In this document: positions 1-9,170 of the stretch, one piece after another
Numbering within the stretch: position 1 is the first letter of the stretch
Layout of the letters: each line of letters starts with the position of its first letter
Assembly: GCA_029213195.1 (NCBI GenBank)
Contig: JARGNI010000023.1
Coordinates: 1 to 64,000 of the forward strand
Length of the DNA stretch: 64,000 nt
Reading direction: 5' to 3'
Origin: Verrucomicrobiales bacterium
GTDB lineage: Bacteria > Verrucomicrobiota > Verrucomicrobiia > Verrucomicrobiales > DEV007
The notes under the pieces: generated by a model
What the model was told of the DNA's origin: nothing
Databases searched by the model: none
Seen by the model: the letters and a program-made list of their open reading frames with translations, nothing else
Program-made: the position numbers and the translations under genes

Positions 1-80
1 CATGCACGAACTTTATCGATCTTTCAGGATTGTTCAAAGTCCGACAGTCTCCTAGTCTCCCGATTTTTTCTTAAACGTAA

Positions 81-114
81 AAACGACGTCGCCGCGAGGT
101 GCCGTCGTTTTTTT
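81..114 (+). terminator. Rho-independent terminator of an upstream gene
   Basis: Arms AAACGACG (81-88) and CGTCGTTT (103-110) pair perfectly over 8 bp around a 14-nt loop and run into a T tract ending at 114. The upstream A tract could also let it work on the minus strand. It probably closes transcription from a gene left of the window; the first 80 bases show no gene. Confidence 0.65.
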
Positions 115-150
115 GTGGAGTGGGCCGTCGATCGGATCTACTCTTGCGCC

Positions 151-525
151 ATGGCCTACCGTTCCCGTCCCAAGCGCTCGATGAGAGAGCGCGCCCTCGC
201 GCAACTGCGAGGCTATTGGGAGCCGCAGGATGTTTCCAAGTTCGAGCAGAATATGGGGTCGGCGGTGGAAAAGACGATGAAGGGACTCGGGCTCGAAAGT
301 CGTTTCAACGAGGACCAGGTCTTCGATGCCTGGAACGACCTGGTCGATAACTTCGTGGCCAACAATGCCCGCCCCATTGCCCTGCAACGCAAGGTGCTCA
401 TCATCCAGGTATTGCACTCGACGGTTTTCTATGAGCTGGAGAGAATGAAGGGGCAGATTCTCAAGCGGATGCAGGACCGATTTGGTGAAACTCATATCCG
501 CGATGTCCGATTTCGGCTCGGCTGA
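151..525 (+). CDS. DUF721 / DciA-like protein
   Basis: About 124 residues if started at the ATG at 151; a GTG at 115 would add 12 residues but lies just after the terminator hairpin. The protein is basic at the N-terminus (RPKRSMRERAL) and then matches the DUF721 pattern: a helical start, then a beta segment containing VLIIQVLHSTVFYELE and a final IRDVRFRLG. DUF721 proteins are related to DciA, which helps load the replicative helicase DnaB in bacteria lacking DnaC. The folB gene follows after 44 nt, so both are probably co-transcribed. The family is inferred from the C-terminal pattern; a role in helicase loading is inference. Confidence 0.65.
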   Translation: MAYRSRPKRSMRERALAQLRGYWEPQDVSKFEQNMGSAVEKTMKGLGLESRFNEDQVFDAWNDLVDNFVANNARPIALQRKVLIIQVLHSTVFYELERMKGQILKRMQDRFGETHIRDVRFRLG

Positions 526-569
526 TCCTGACCGAGACGATCTCCGTCGAACCCATTTCGAAATTTTCC

Positions 570-929
570 ATGAGCGATCACATCAACATCTCCGGCCTGC
601 GACTCGTCACCACGATTGGAGTGCCCGAGGAAGAACGGAGCCGACCCCAGACGGTTTCGGCGAATGTCTCGATCACCCTTTCGAAATCTTTCAAAGGGTT
701 CGATGACAGCATCGAGCACACCATCGACTATTACCGGGTCTCGGAGCGACTCCGCGAGGTCGCGTCGTCCGGAGAGCGGAAACTCATCGAGACCCTCGCC
801 GAGGACCTCGCTGCAGCCGTGATTGAGTTCGATGGGGTATGTGCGGTGACGCTCGAGGTGGAGAAGTTCATCCTTGCCGACTGCGATAGCGTCAGCGTGG
901 TCATCACCCGGGCGCGAGAGCACGTCTGA
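570..929 (+). CDS. folB: Dihydroneopterin aldolase
   Basis: 119 residues, the usual FolB length. FolB cleaves 7,8-dihydroneopterin to 6-hydroxymethyl-dihydropterin and glycolaldehyde in cytoplasmic folate synthesis and forms an octameric T-fold ring. Visible signatures are the opening ISGLRLVTTIGVPEEERSRPQ-type segment with its catalytic Glu, the central IDYYRVSERL, the KLIETLAEDLA helix and a late VEKF carrying the active-site Lys. No other fol gene is in the window. It starts 44 nt after the DUF721 gene. Confidence 0.9.
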   Translation: MSDHINISGLRLVTTIGVPEEERSRPQTVSANVSITLSKSFKGFDDSIEHTIDYYRVSERLREVASSGERKLIETLAEDLAAAVIEFDGVCAVTLEVEKFILADCDSVSVVITRAREHV

Positions 930-978
930 GGGAGTTTTCCACCTCGACCGATCGAACCCGGGCCACGTAACCCTGCTC

Positions 979-1569
979 ATGAAACGCAAAGGAATGTGGA
1001 TCTCCATCGTTCTCGTCAGCCTCCTCCTGCTGGTAGGGATTGCTTTTGTGGCGACCTCGCGAGCCGGTTATGAGACCGCGGCCTACGAAGTGAAGGAGAA
1101 AGACGGGGCCTTCGAGATCCGGGAATATGCTCCGCACGAAGTGGCGACGACCTCGATGAAGTCGGGTTCGCAGAACGGCAGTTTTGGCCGGCTCTTTCGG
1201 TACATTTCCGGAGGCAACCAGGCCGAGCAGAAGATCGCAATGACGACTCCGGTTTTCATGCCTGCGACTTCCGAGGGAGAGATGGAGGAAATGCAATTTG
1301 TCGTGCCTGCGGAGGTCGCCAAAGAAGGGGCTCCTACGCCGAGCCAGGATTCGGTTTCTTTGAAACGGAATCCCGGTGGGCCATACGCGGTACTACGGCA
1401 CCGCGGCTGGGGGCGTGGCGAAGAACGTCGCGAGAAACTCGAACAACTTCGAAAGGAGATCGAGAAACGGGGACTCAAGGGGAAGGGGGATCCGATGTTT
1501 GCCGGATACGACCCGCCGTGGACTCCGGGCTTCCTGCGGAGAAACGAGGTCCTCATCCCGATCGAGTAG
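979..1569 (+). CDS. SOUL family haem-binding protein, membrane-anchored
   Basis: 196 residues from the ATG at 979. The frame stays open upstream to 874, but that stretch overlaps folB, and the ATG at 979 gives a clean N-terminus: MKRKGMW then a strongly hydrophobic segment (about residues 7-25), an uncleaved anchor or signal peptide. After it comes a SOUL/HBP pattern: YEVKEKDGAFEIREYAP near residue 35, KIAMTTPVFMP near 85, and a C-terminal FAGYDPPWTPGFLRRNEV. SOUL proteins bind haem or porphyrin in eukaryotes; the bacterial role is unsettled. It probably sits on the periplasmic face. Confidence 0.8.
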   Translation: MKRKGMWISIVLVSLLLLVGIAFVATSRAGYETAAYEVKEKDGAFEIREYAPHEVATTSMKSGSQNGSFGRLFRYISGGNQAEQKIAMTTPVFMPATSEGEMEEMQFVVPAEVAKEGAPTPSQDSVSLKRNPGGPYAVLRHRGWGRGEERREKLEQLRKEIEKRGLKGKGDPMFAGYDPPWTPGFLRRNEVLIPIE

Positions 1570-1668
1570 AGGCGGGGAAGGGAGTCTCGGTCTTCCGGCC
1601 TTGGCCCGATCCAATTCGTCGCGAATGCGGGATTGGCAGCAGACCCGAGTTCGCTGAGACTTTCGGCC

Positions 1669-2910
1669 ATGATCCGTATTTTCGCCTGTTCTGTTCTCGC
1701 TTCGATTGGATTCTCGTTCTTTGCCGACGCGACAGAAAATTGGCCCGCATGGAGAGGACCTCGTGGTGATGGCTCCGTGCAGGAAGCCGAGCGTCTCGTC
1801 ACTCGTCTCGACCTCGAGAAGGGCTTGCTCTGGAAAACGGCGCTGCCAGGGGTGGGACATGCTTCTCCCGTCGTTTGGGAAGATCGAATCTTTACGGTGA
1901 CTGCGGATGAGGAATCGCAGGCGCGGTCGTTGGTCTGCTTGGATCGGAGCACCGGAAAGGTTCTCTGGGACAGGGTCGTCCTTACTTCTCCCTTCGAGGG
2001 CATTCACCGGCTCAACAGCCACGCTTCGAGCACTCCGGCGACCGATGGCGAGCGTGTCTTTGTCAGTTTCCTGGATCGCGACCGGATGTTCATCGCCGCC
2101 TACGACCTGGACGGGAAAGAACTTTGGAAAGCCCGCCCCGGGGTGTTCGCCAGCAAGCACGGGTATTGTTCCAATCCCGTGCTCTGGAATGGCAAGGTCA
2201 TCGTGAATGGCGATCACGACGGGGAGGCCTACCTCGTTGCGCTGGACCAAAAGACCGGTGATACGGTCTGGAAAACGGAACGCCCCAACAAGACCCGAAG
2301 CTACTGCACCCCCATCATTCGCGAGATCGATGGGCGCACCCAGATGATTCTCTCGGGCAGCCTCTCGGTCGCGAGTTACGATCCCGATACGGGAGAGCAG
2401 CATTGGGTCATCGATGGTCCGACCGAGCAGTTCGTCGCTTCCCTGGTTTACAACGAGGAACTCGAGCTCCTGTTCATGACCTGTGGGTTTCCGCAAAAAC
2501 ACATGCTCGCGATCCGCCCCCATGGGAGCGGGAACGTCACCAAGACGCACGTGGCCTGGCGGGATACGGCCGGCGCCTCCTATGTGCCCAGCCCGATTGC
2601 GATGGGGGACTACTTCCTGGTTGTGGCAGACAATGGGGTGGCCAGTTGCTTCGTTGCGGAAACGGGAGAGCGACACTGGCGGGAGAGACTTCCGGGAGGA
2701 CACAGTGCGTCGATCATTTCTGCGAATGGTCTCGCTTACTTTTTTTCCGATGAGGGAGTGCTTTCCGTTCTGAAGCCAGGGCCCGAGTTCACGGTCCTGG
2801 AGCAAAGCGAACTAGGGGAGAAGGTTTCTGCCTCGCCTGCGGTCTATGATCACCATCTCTACGTTCGCGGACACGAACATCTCTACGCCTTTTCCCCGGC
2901 AGGGGAGTGA
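1669..2910 (+). CDS. Secreted PQQ-like beta-propeller protein
   Basis: 413 residues from the ATG at 1669, which gives a signal peptide (IRIFACSVLASIGFSFF) cleaved near ADA-TEN; an earlier ATG at 1633 would put 12 poor residues in front. The mature protein opens with WPAWRGPRGDG, a signature of PQQ-like propeller proteins in PVC bacteria. Blade motifs of the type GKVLWDRV, GKELWKARP, GDTVWKTE, GEQHWVID and GERHWRERL follow at regular spacing. The fold resembles BamB and quinoprotein dehydrogenases; no dehydrogenase active-site motif was recognised, so it may be a binding or scaffold protein. Exact role unknown. Confidence 0.8.
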   Translation: MIRIFACSVLASIGFSFFADATENWPAWRGPRGDGSVQEAERLVTRLDLEKGLLWKTALPGVGHASPVVWEDRIFTVTADEESQARSLVCLDRSTGKVLWDRVVLTSPFEGIHRLNSHASSTPATDGERVFVSFLDRDRMFIAAYDLDGKELWKARPGVFASKHGYCSNPVLWNGKVIVNGDHDGEAYLVALDQKTGDTVWKTERPNKTRSYCTPIIREIDGRTQMILSGSLSVASYDPDTGEQHWVIDGPTEQFVASLVYNEELELLFMTCGFPQKHMLAIRPHGSGNVTKTHVAWRDTAGASYVPSPIAMGDYFLVVADNGVASCFVAETGERHWRERLPGGHSASIISANGLAYFFSDEGVLSVLKPGPEFTVLEQSELGEKVSASPAVYDHHLYVRGHEHLYAFSPAGE

Positions 2911-2988
2911 TGCGGTTTCTCGGGTATGTAACAGACTCGTCATGGTTTCGAGACTAGTCGTTTGTGCATTTGTGGTCTACGCTCACTC

Positions 2989-3687
2989 ATGTCCGAAGAA
3001 ATCCCGCATACCCTGTCCGAATTCGAGGATGGCCTGAAGAATGTAAAAGAGTCCGTACTCGTCATGGCGAGTATGGCTGCCGTGAATCTGGAGAGTGCTG
3101 TCAAGGGGGTGCTCGACAGGAACGAAGATCTCTGCAACAAGGCCATCGTGGATGACACGGCGGTGAATCACTACGAGCGAAAGATCGACGAAATGGGGCT
3201 GGAGATCATCTATCGCTTCAATCCCGTGGCGACCGACCTGCGGATCGTTGCTTCTTCGATGAAGATTGCGACCAACCTCGAGCGGATCGCCGATGAAGCC
3301 GAGAATATCGGTCGGCGTGGCAAGAAAATGGCCAAGAAGGAGGAAGTTCCCGAAGTGCTCCTGATCGAGCCTTTGGCGGACCAGGCCTTGAGTATGCTTA
3401 AAGAAGCTGCCCAGGCCTTTTCCGAAGGGAACGTCGAGTTGGCATTGGGACTTTATGAGCAAGACCAGGCCCTCGATGCCGCATACAAGAAGACGGTGAA
3501 GAAGCTGACGCGTCGAATGGAGGAGGATGTGGCCAATCTCAAGTCGTATCTCAATCTCATCTTTATCAGTCGCTGCATCGAGCGGGTCGGCGACCATGCC
3601 CAGAATATCGGTGAGGACGTCGTTTACATCAACAGCGGCGAAGATATCCGGCACGTGGGACCCACCGACGAGCTTCTCGAGAGCTAG
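2989..3687 (+). CDS. phoU: PhoU phosphate-signalling protein
   Basis: 232 residues from the ATG at 2989. It has the tandem three-helix PhoU repeats, with the two metal-binding E/DxxxD motifs visible as LERIADEAENIG (about residue 95) and IERVGDHAQNIGED (about residue 200). PhoU links the Pst phosphate transporter to the PhoR-PhoB two-component system and represses the Pho regulon when phosphate is plentiful. No pst or phoBR gene is in the window, so it stands alone here, which is common. A structured hairpin follows the stop. Confidence 0.92.
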   Translation: MSEEIPHTLSEFEDGLKNVKESVLVMASMAAVNLESAVKGVLDRNEDLCNKAIVDDTAVNHYERKIDEMGLEIIYRFNPVATDLRIVASSMKIATNLERIADEAENIGRRGKKMAKKEEVPEVLLIEPLADQALSMLKEAAQAFSEGNVELALGLYEQDQALDAAYKKTVKKLTRRMEEDVANLKSYLNLIFISRCIERVGDHAQNIGEDVVYINSGEDIRHVGPTDELLES

Positions 3688-3688
3688 C

Positions 3689-3718
3689 CGCGGAGGGACC
3701 ATGTCCCCGAGATCCGCG
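3689..3718 (+). other. Hairpin after phoU
   Basis: Arms CGCGGA (3689-3694) and TCCGCG (3713-3718) enclose an inner GGGAC-CAT-GTCCC hairpin. There is no T tract, so this is a 3'-end structure rather than a classical terminator. Confidence 0.35.
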
Positions 3719-3823
3719 ATCATCGAGCATCCGCAGAAAAGAACGTCCCTGCGGCGATCTCCTCCCTGAAAACGGGATGGAGGAAGGCTCGCGTTTCGAC
3801 GCTTGGTCCGTTACGCTACCGGA

Positions 3824-5188
3824 ATGAACAGCGAAAATTCCCCTTCACGTCGTCGTTTCCTCCATTCTGCCGCTGCCCTTGGCGGAGCCGTTCTCGCTTC
3901 CAACGCGGCCACCGTTCGTGCTGCCGCGAACAAGAACAGCAAGCTTCGCATTTTCCAGATCGGAACCGGTGGCATCGGAGGCATGCAGCGAAAAGGACTG
4001 AAGGGTCACCCCATGGTCGAGTTCGCCGGTTTCTGCGATACCGACGAGACCATGTTTTCCCGCATCGAGGACTACCATGGCAAGCCCTGGACAGTGACCG
4101 ACTATCGGGAGGCTTTTGCCAACAAGCTCGGCGACTTCGATGCGGTGATTGTCGATACCCCCGACTTTCACCATTGTCCGATGATGGTGACAGCCCTCAA
4201 GAACGGCAAGCATGTCTATGGCCAGAAGCCGCTGGTGCACCAGCTCGATGAACTTCGCGTGATCCAGGAAACCGTAGCCGCCCGCCCCGATCTCTACACC
4301 CAGATGGGGAATCAGCGGGCCTGCGTGAACAGCCGGATGCAGGCCACGGAACTACTGCGATCGAATCGTTTCGGACGTCCCGTCGAGGCTTACATCTGGG
4401 TGGGAGGAATGAGCCGAGGAACCTATTTTGTGGATCCCTGGAGCGAGTATGGTGCGGAGAAACCCGTTCCCGAAACGACCCATTGGGATCTCTGGAATGG
4501 GCCCCTCACGAAGTCTCTGCCCTACAGCGAAGACCTCCATCCCCGTCGTTGGCGCTCCTACTGGGAAACCGGCGGCGGAATGCTTGCGGACTGGGGTTGT
4601 CATGTCATCGACACACTCTACTTTGCCTATGATCTGCCTTCTCCCGAAGCGGTCGTGACCCACACGATCAAACCGGCGGGAGTTTGTCACTCGGGGCACA
4701 ACCAGTCCATCATCACCTATCCCGGAGGGGACAACTTTGCTCGCGAAAAATTCGTTCTGCACTTCAACGACAGTGGGATCAAGCCTTCCTTTGCCGCCCT
4801 GGGGCTTCCGGAGCCGGGCATCAAGGGGACGTGCACCATGGTGGTTTGTGAGGAAGGAACGATCCTCATCGAGCCGGGTGGCAAGTTCGAGATCTATCGC
4901 AAAGGGAAGTTGGTCGAGAATGAGCCGCTCCCCGAAGTGGCCCCTCGCAACCACTGGAAGGACTGGGCCGATTGTGCCCTCGGAACCGAGAAGCCGCTCT
5001 GGACGCCTTTCGATATCGGGGCACGCATCACCGAGCCGGCCCTCCTTGCGACCAAGGCGACTCGCTATCCCGGGCAGGAATTGCGCTGGGATGGGAAGAG
5101 CTACAAGTTCACCAACAGCGAAAAGGCGAACGAGACGATCCTTTCTCGGAAATATCGCGAAGGGTTCGCTCCGCCCAGTCTGGGGTGA
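3824..5188 (+). CDS. Tat-exported Gfo/Idh/MocA oxidoreductase
   Basis: 454 residues from the ATG at 3824. A twin-arginine signal is plain: SRRRFLHSAA (residues 8-17) then a hydrophobic stretch ending near VRAAA. The Rossmann fold begins with LRIFQIGTGGIGG (about 41-53). The usual EKP motif reads GQKPL (about 133-137), a variant common in exported PVC members. The C-terminal half carries the WDLWNGP and DWGCHVIDTLYFA segments of this secreted subfamily. It is expected to be an NAD(P)-binding sugar or polyol oxidoreductase in the periplasm; the substrate is unknown. The next gene is convergent and begins right at its stop. Confidence 0.85.
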   Translation: MNSENSPSRRRFLHSAAALGGAVLASNAATVRAAANKNSKLRIFQIGTGGIGGMQRKGLKGHPMVEFAGFCDTDETMFSRIEDYHGKPWTVTDYREAFANKLGDFDAVIVDTPDFHHCPMMVTALKNGKHVYGQKPLVHQLDELRVIQETVAARPDLYTQMGNQRACVNSRMQATELLRSNRFGRPVEAYIWVGGMSRGTYFVDPWSEYGAEKPVPETTHWDLWNGPLTKSLPYSEDLHPRRWRSYWETGGGMLADWGCHVIDTLYFAYDLPSPEAVVTHTIKPAGVCHSGHNQSIITYPGGDNFAREKFVLHFNDSGIKPSFAALGLPEPGIKGTCTMVVCEEGTILIEPGGKFEIYRKGKLVENEPLPEVAPRNHWKDWADCALGTEKPLWTPFDIGARITEPALLATKATRYPGQELRWDGKSYKFTNSEKANETILSRKYREGFAPPSLG

Positions 5189-7906
5189 TCAGTCGTCGCT
5201 CTGCCTCCCGCTTTCTCCGAGCGGGATGGTCCTGGCGCCGAGGCTGATGTAGTCCTCCGGGGTGCAGGTCAGGAGAATGATCTGCAGCCCCTTGCAGCTA
5301 GCAAGGTCGAGCATGCTCTGCAGACTCTGGATCCGGCTGGGGTCCGAATTGGTAAAGGCGTCGTCGAAGACGACTGGGAGCGTGCCTCCGTGGTCCGCGG
5401 CGAGAATCTCGGCGAGCGCGAGTCGGACTGCCGCAGCGACCTGTTCCCGCGTTCCTCCACTGAGATCGGCAAACTCGAAGGTCCCCTGGTCCCGTGTCAT
5501 TGTCCATCCTCCGATGACCCCGTCGTCGACGGATACGGTGGCTCGAGCCGAAGGTCCAAAAATCTGGGCAAGGTAGGAAGTGACTTTTTCGGCCAGGGGC
5601 TGAGAGAATTGGTCGGAAAGTTTCTGCTGTTCTTCGGCAAACCGGTCGCGGAGCAGACGAATCGCTTCCGCTCGTTTCCAAAGGCTGCGATGACGGGCCT
5701 GCGCGGACTCGGCACGGGCCTTGGCGCGGGCGAGGCTGGCGACGGGGTCCGAGGATCCATCCTGGGAGAGAACGCTCTGGGCCACGGCTCGCTTTTGTCC
5801 GGCCGCTTCCAGCTCTGCTTTTCGCATTTCGAGGGCCCGGCTGAATCGGCTGATCGAAGCCTCGATGGTATCGGGAGACAGGGCCGCCCATTCTTTCTCC
5901 GAGGCTTCCCGTTTCCGATTGGCTTCCTCGAAAGCGGAGGTCAGGGAAGCGCGTTTTTCCTCCCAGGTTTCCGGATCGCCGAGGGGCTCTGACTTGGCCT
6001 GAAGAAGCGCCGCGAGTTCCAGTTGTTCCCGTTCCGCCGTCGAGATCGCTTTCTGAAGGCGGTCGATTTCTTCGATCGTGGTTTCCAGTACGGTTCGAGC
6101 TGCAGTGGTCTCCTGTCGCGCCGTTTGCAGCCCTTCCTCGAGAGATTCCAGCTGGTCGCGACAGGATTCCCAGAGGGTGCGCGCATCGGAGCGAGAATGG
6201 GGAGCCCCGAAGTCGGGACTGCGCTCGCTTCTCCGTTTCACCTCCGCTTCGTAGCGGATGATCTCCTGCTGGGCCTTCTCTTTCGCCTGTCGTCGCTCTT
6301 CGGGGTTTTCCTTGGACAGCTCCGAGTCGAGGATGCGCTTTTCGTCTTCCAGTGCCTGTCTCTCCGACCTGACCTGGCGGGCGTGTTCCAGATCCGGAAT
6401 CCCATGCTTGCGCAGGGCCGCGTCTTTTTTCTCGCGACGCTGTTTGGCTTCCGATCGGGCTCGTTCGAGGTCAGTGCCGCCCCCGGGCGTGATCCGGAGT
6501 TCGGCATCGGATCCGACCGAGATGGTAGTCTCCTCGTGGATGACGTGTTCCTTGCCGGTGGCGAGAGACTTCTCGCCGATGTGGATGGCAGAATCTGCGC
6601 GAATCACCTCGATGCCGGTCGACATGGCTTCCAACACGGCAGAGGCTTCCGAGGCTGCCATATCGAGATCCTGGAGGTGCTGGTAGGTGGCCTCGTCGAT
6701 GGCAGGGAGCGCGGCCAGTTTTTCGAGGATCTTCTTTCGGGCGGTCTCCTTGGCTTCGACTGCGTGGAGGGTCTCGTCGAGCGCGGCAATTTCTTCCCGG
6801 TTCTTGAGAAGGTGTCCCCAGGCCTCGGCGAGCTCCTTCTTTTCCCGGGCTTCGTCGAGAGATCTTTCTGCTTTCTCCAGCTTCGTGGAAAGGGTGGTCA
6901 GTCGGGAGCTCTCTTCCTCCTTTTTCTTTCCCAATGCCTCGAGCCGCTTCTGCTCGGGTTCGATTCGACTGAGGATCTCGAACTTCCGTGCTTCGAGGTG
7001 GGAGATCTCTTTCACGGCTCCCTGGAAGCTCTCGAGGTTCTGTTCAGCGGTGTCCTGGTTTCTCTTCTCGAGATCCATTCGGTGTCGAAGTTCGATGGTG
7101 GCCTTCGACTTCTCGCGCGCTTCCTCGAGTTGTGACTTGAGATCTGCAATCTGCGCTTCCCCCGAGGCGAGAACTGCCTCGGCTTCTTCGAAATCCGTCA
7201 TCGCCGATCGAAGTTTCTGGAGGGCGGAGGAGGCCTGGTTCAGCGCTTCTTCCGCTTCCTCCTTTTCCTGGTTGGCGAGGTAGAGATCGGAACCTGCCTT
7301 GGGTTGTCCTCCCTTGGTGAAGATGGCATCGAATTCCTCCTGGAAATGACGGGCAACCCGGCCGTCGAGATCGGATTGCATGACGGCGCCGCCTCCCTGT
7401 TCTTTCAATCGAGATAGCAGGGCATCTTTCTGGTCGGCGGCGTGTTCGGACGGGTCGTCTCCCCCGGAGCCCTGCCAGACCCAGAGGTGAGCCCATTGCG
7501 CGAGCGATTTCTTCGCGGCGGCGACTCCGCTCCCACCTTCCTCGACCTGCATCAATTCGGCAATCCTCGCTTCAGCATCGGACTGATGAAGTGTCGCGCC
7601 TCCTTCCTCTGTGAGGATCGTTTTTCCACTGGTCTTGCTGAAGACTTTTTTCAGGTCCCATCGCTTTCCGGAGGCTTCGAAGGAAATCTCCACTTCAGGA
7701 TGCCCGTTGTGAATGCTGGACTGCATCGCCTCCTGGATTTTCCCGCCGGTGGTGGCTTTGAGAAAAAGTCCCCGATGAATCGCCTCCGCGAGAGTGCTCT
7801 TCCCTGTTTCGTTCTTTCCCCCGATGAGAGTGAGGGAGTCCGAGAAGTCGACACTCACCTCCCGGTGGATGCGGTAGTTTCGGATCGTGGCAGAAAGCAG
7901 TCGCAT
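5189..7906 (-). CDS. SbcC/Rad50/YhaN-like ATPase with long coiled coils
   Basis: 905 residues. The Walker A motif GGKNETGKST is at residues 29-38, and the C-terminal lobe carries the ABC signature FADLSGGTREQ and a Walker B segment VVFDDAF. Between them lie two long coiled-coil arms rich in Glu, Lys and Ala. At the hinge there is no CxxC zinc hook; instead about 60 residues (near 410-475) look beta-rich, with SAIHIGEKSLATG and TTISVGSDAEL. It starts 6 nt after the stop of the SbcD-like gene, so the pair forms a two-gene operon acting on DNA ends in the cytoplasm. It resembles YhaN-type proteins as much as SbcC, so no symbol is given. Confidence 0.85.
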   Translation of the reverse strand: MRLLSATIRNYRIHREVSVDFSDSLTLIGGKNETGKSTLAEAIHRGLFLKATTGGKIQEAMQSSIHNGHPEVEISFEASGKRWDLKKVFSKTSGKTILTEEGGATLHQSDAEARIAELMQVEEGGSGVAAAKKSLAQWAHLWVWQGSGGDDPSEHAADQKDALLSRLKEQGGGAVMQSDLDGRVARHFQEEFDAIFTKGGQPKAGSDLYLANQEKEEAEEALNQASSALQKLRSAMTDFEEAEAVLASGEAQIADLKSQLEEAREKSKATIELRHRMDLEKRNQDTAEQNLESFQGAVKEISHLEARKFEILSRIEPEQKRLEALGKKKEEESSRLTTLSTKLEKAERSLDEAREKKELAEAWGHLLKNREEIAALDETLHAVEAKETARKKILEKLAALPAIDEATYQHLQDLDMAASEASAVLEAMSTGIEVIRADSAIHIGEKSLATGKEHVIHEETTISVGSDAELRITPGGGTDLERARSEAKQRREKKDAALRKHGIPDLEHARQVRSERQALEDEKRILDSELSKENPEERRQAKEKAQQEIIRYEAEVKRRSERSPDFGAPHSRSDARTLWESCRDQLESLEEGLQTARQETTAARTVLETTIEEIDRLQKAISTAEREQLELAALLQAKSEPLGDPETWEEKRASLTSAFEEANRKREASEKEWAALSPDTIEASISRFSRALEMRKAELEAAGQKRAVAQSVLSQDGSSDPVASLARAKARAESAQARHRSLWKRAEAIRLLRDRFAEEQQKLSDQFSQPLAEKVTSYLAQIFGPSARATVSVDDGVIGGWTMTRDQGTFEFADLSGGTREQVAAAVRLALAEILAADHGGTLPVVFDDAFTNSDPSRIQSLQSMLDLASCKGLQIILLTCTPEDYISLGARTIPLGESGRQSDD

Positions 7907-7912
7907 GATCGT

Positions 7913-9079
7913 TCAGGGAGTGACGGCAGAGTAGAGTTCCCGCAAGGCAATCCTGGCGATTTCCGATTCTTCTCCAGAGCCCTGGGCCGATGCGAAGAGT
8001 CCTTGTGCGACCTGGGAGAGAAGCGGATCTTCGGCTCGCTCGGCCAGCGAGGTGATCTCTTCCTCGGAGGGATCGATGCGGAACTCGAACTTTCTCCGGA
8101 GTCGGAGGAGCCTGGCCTCGAGCGTCGTCATCTCCTCCTCGATACGGCTGGCTGCTTCGAGGCTGAGTGAGCCACCGAGCGAAAGTCGGAGAAGATCCTC
8201 TCCCGTGCGACTCTGGAATCTTTCTTTGAGAAGTTCCTTCAGTCTCTCGACATCCTCGTCAGAGGCGAAAGAGAAATTGATCACATGCCAGCCGAGGCGC
8301 CCGGTGCGGACAGGTTCGACCTTAGGCGTCGTCTTGCGCTTCGCTTCCACCAGGAGAGTGTGACCGGGCTGATTCTGTTCTCCCCGAGGGAATCGGTCGA
8401 TTTCGGGAGTGCCCGAATACCAGGCGTCATCGTCGACTTCCTTCATCCCATGCCAATCGCCAAGGGCGATGTAGTCGATCTCGTCTCGGGGCAGTCGGTC
8501 GAGGTTGAGAAGGTTGGCAGAGCCAGGTTCGTCGAGATCGTCGTCGACACCGGAGGACGCTTCGAAGCCGTGAACGCTTCCGTGAGCGAGAACGATACGT
8601 GGTTTGTCAGGATCGATGGATGAGAAATCGAAATCCCGGATCCATCGCGTTGGGTCCTCCGACTCGTGCTGTCGGAGGAGGGGGCAGGGCAGGAGTGTGA
8701 AGTGGTCTTCTGCGACCGGCGATTTCTCGAGAAGGATTCGGAAATTGGGGGCGAGATTCTCCTGTTCCTGTCGGAAAAAGGCCTGGTTCCAGAGGCCTCC
8801 CGGTCCTCCGAAGTCGTGGTTCCCCGGGATCGCGTAGACGGGGACCGTGAGCTTTCCAATCGCGCTGCAGGCAGCCGAAACGATACTCTTTTCGGGGGTG
8901 GGGCTGTCGAAGAGGTCGCCCGCCACGACAACGAAGTCGGCATCGTGCTGGTCGACCAGCTCCCCGATCCGATGAATCGCTTCGACCCGCTCGTTGCGCA
9001 CCTTGGCCGCCTTGTCAGGGTCGGAGATACGGGCGAATGGTTTTCCGAGCTGCCAATCTGCGGTGTGGAGGAACTTCAT
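7913..9079 (-). CDS. SbcD/Mre11-like metallophosphoesterase nuclease
   Basis: 388 residues from the ATG whose complement is at 9077-9079; the frame extends upstream to 9238 but that part is low-complexity (PPLSPSLFPSPP) and unlike the family. Metallophosphoesterase motifs in order: HTADWQLGK (residues 5-13), GDLFDS, GNHDFGG, LAHGSVHG and GDWHGM. The first motif has Gln where classical SbcD has His, a variant I know from YhaO-like exonucleases. It should nick or degrade DNA ends together with the ATPase encoded next. No Shine-Dalgarno is visible; a run of nine C's lies just upstream on the coding strand. Confidence 0.87.
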   Translation of the reverse strand: MKFLHTADWQLGKPFARISDPDKAAKVRNERVEAIHRIGELVDQHDADFVVVAGDLFDSPTPEKSIVSAACSAIGKLTVPVYAIPGNHDFGGPGGLWNQAFFRQEQENLAPNFRILLEKSPVAEDHFTLLPCPLLRQHESEDPTRWIRDFDFSSIDPDKPRIVLAHGSVHGFEASSGVDDDLDEPGSANLLNLDRLPRDEIDYIALGDWHGMKEVDDDAWYSGTPEIDRFPRGEQNQPGHTLLVEAKRKTTPKVEPVRTGRLGWHVINFSFASDEDVERLKELLKERFQSRTGEDLLRLSLGGSLSLEAASRIEEEMTTLEARLLRLRRKFEFRIDPSEEEITSLAERAEDPLLSQVAQGLFASAQGSGEESEIARIALRELYSAVTP

Positions 9080-9081
9080 GC

Positions 9082-9090
9082 GGGGGGGGG
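9082..9090. repeat. Nine-base G/C homopolymer at the sbcD-like start
   Basis: Nine G's on the plus strand (nine C's on the coding strand) start three bases upstream of the SbcD-like start codon. Such a tract can slip and change length. The spot where a ribosome-binding site would sit is all C. Confidence 0.8.
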
Positions 9091-9170
9091 ACGGAAAAAG
9101 GGAAGGCGAGAGGGGCGGGCTGTCTACTTCTTTTGGTGAGAAATCGAAATTCGCCGGTTTCTTCCTACGA

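Noticed and set aside
1393-2805. 470-codon minus-strand frame
   Set aside because: Antisense to the PQQ-like propeller and SOUL genes; no domain signature.
6023-7135. 370-codon plus-strand frame
   Set aside because: Antisense to the coiled-coil arms of the SbcC-like gene; Phe/Leu/Gly-rich artefact of the repetitive heptads.
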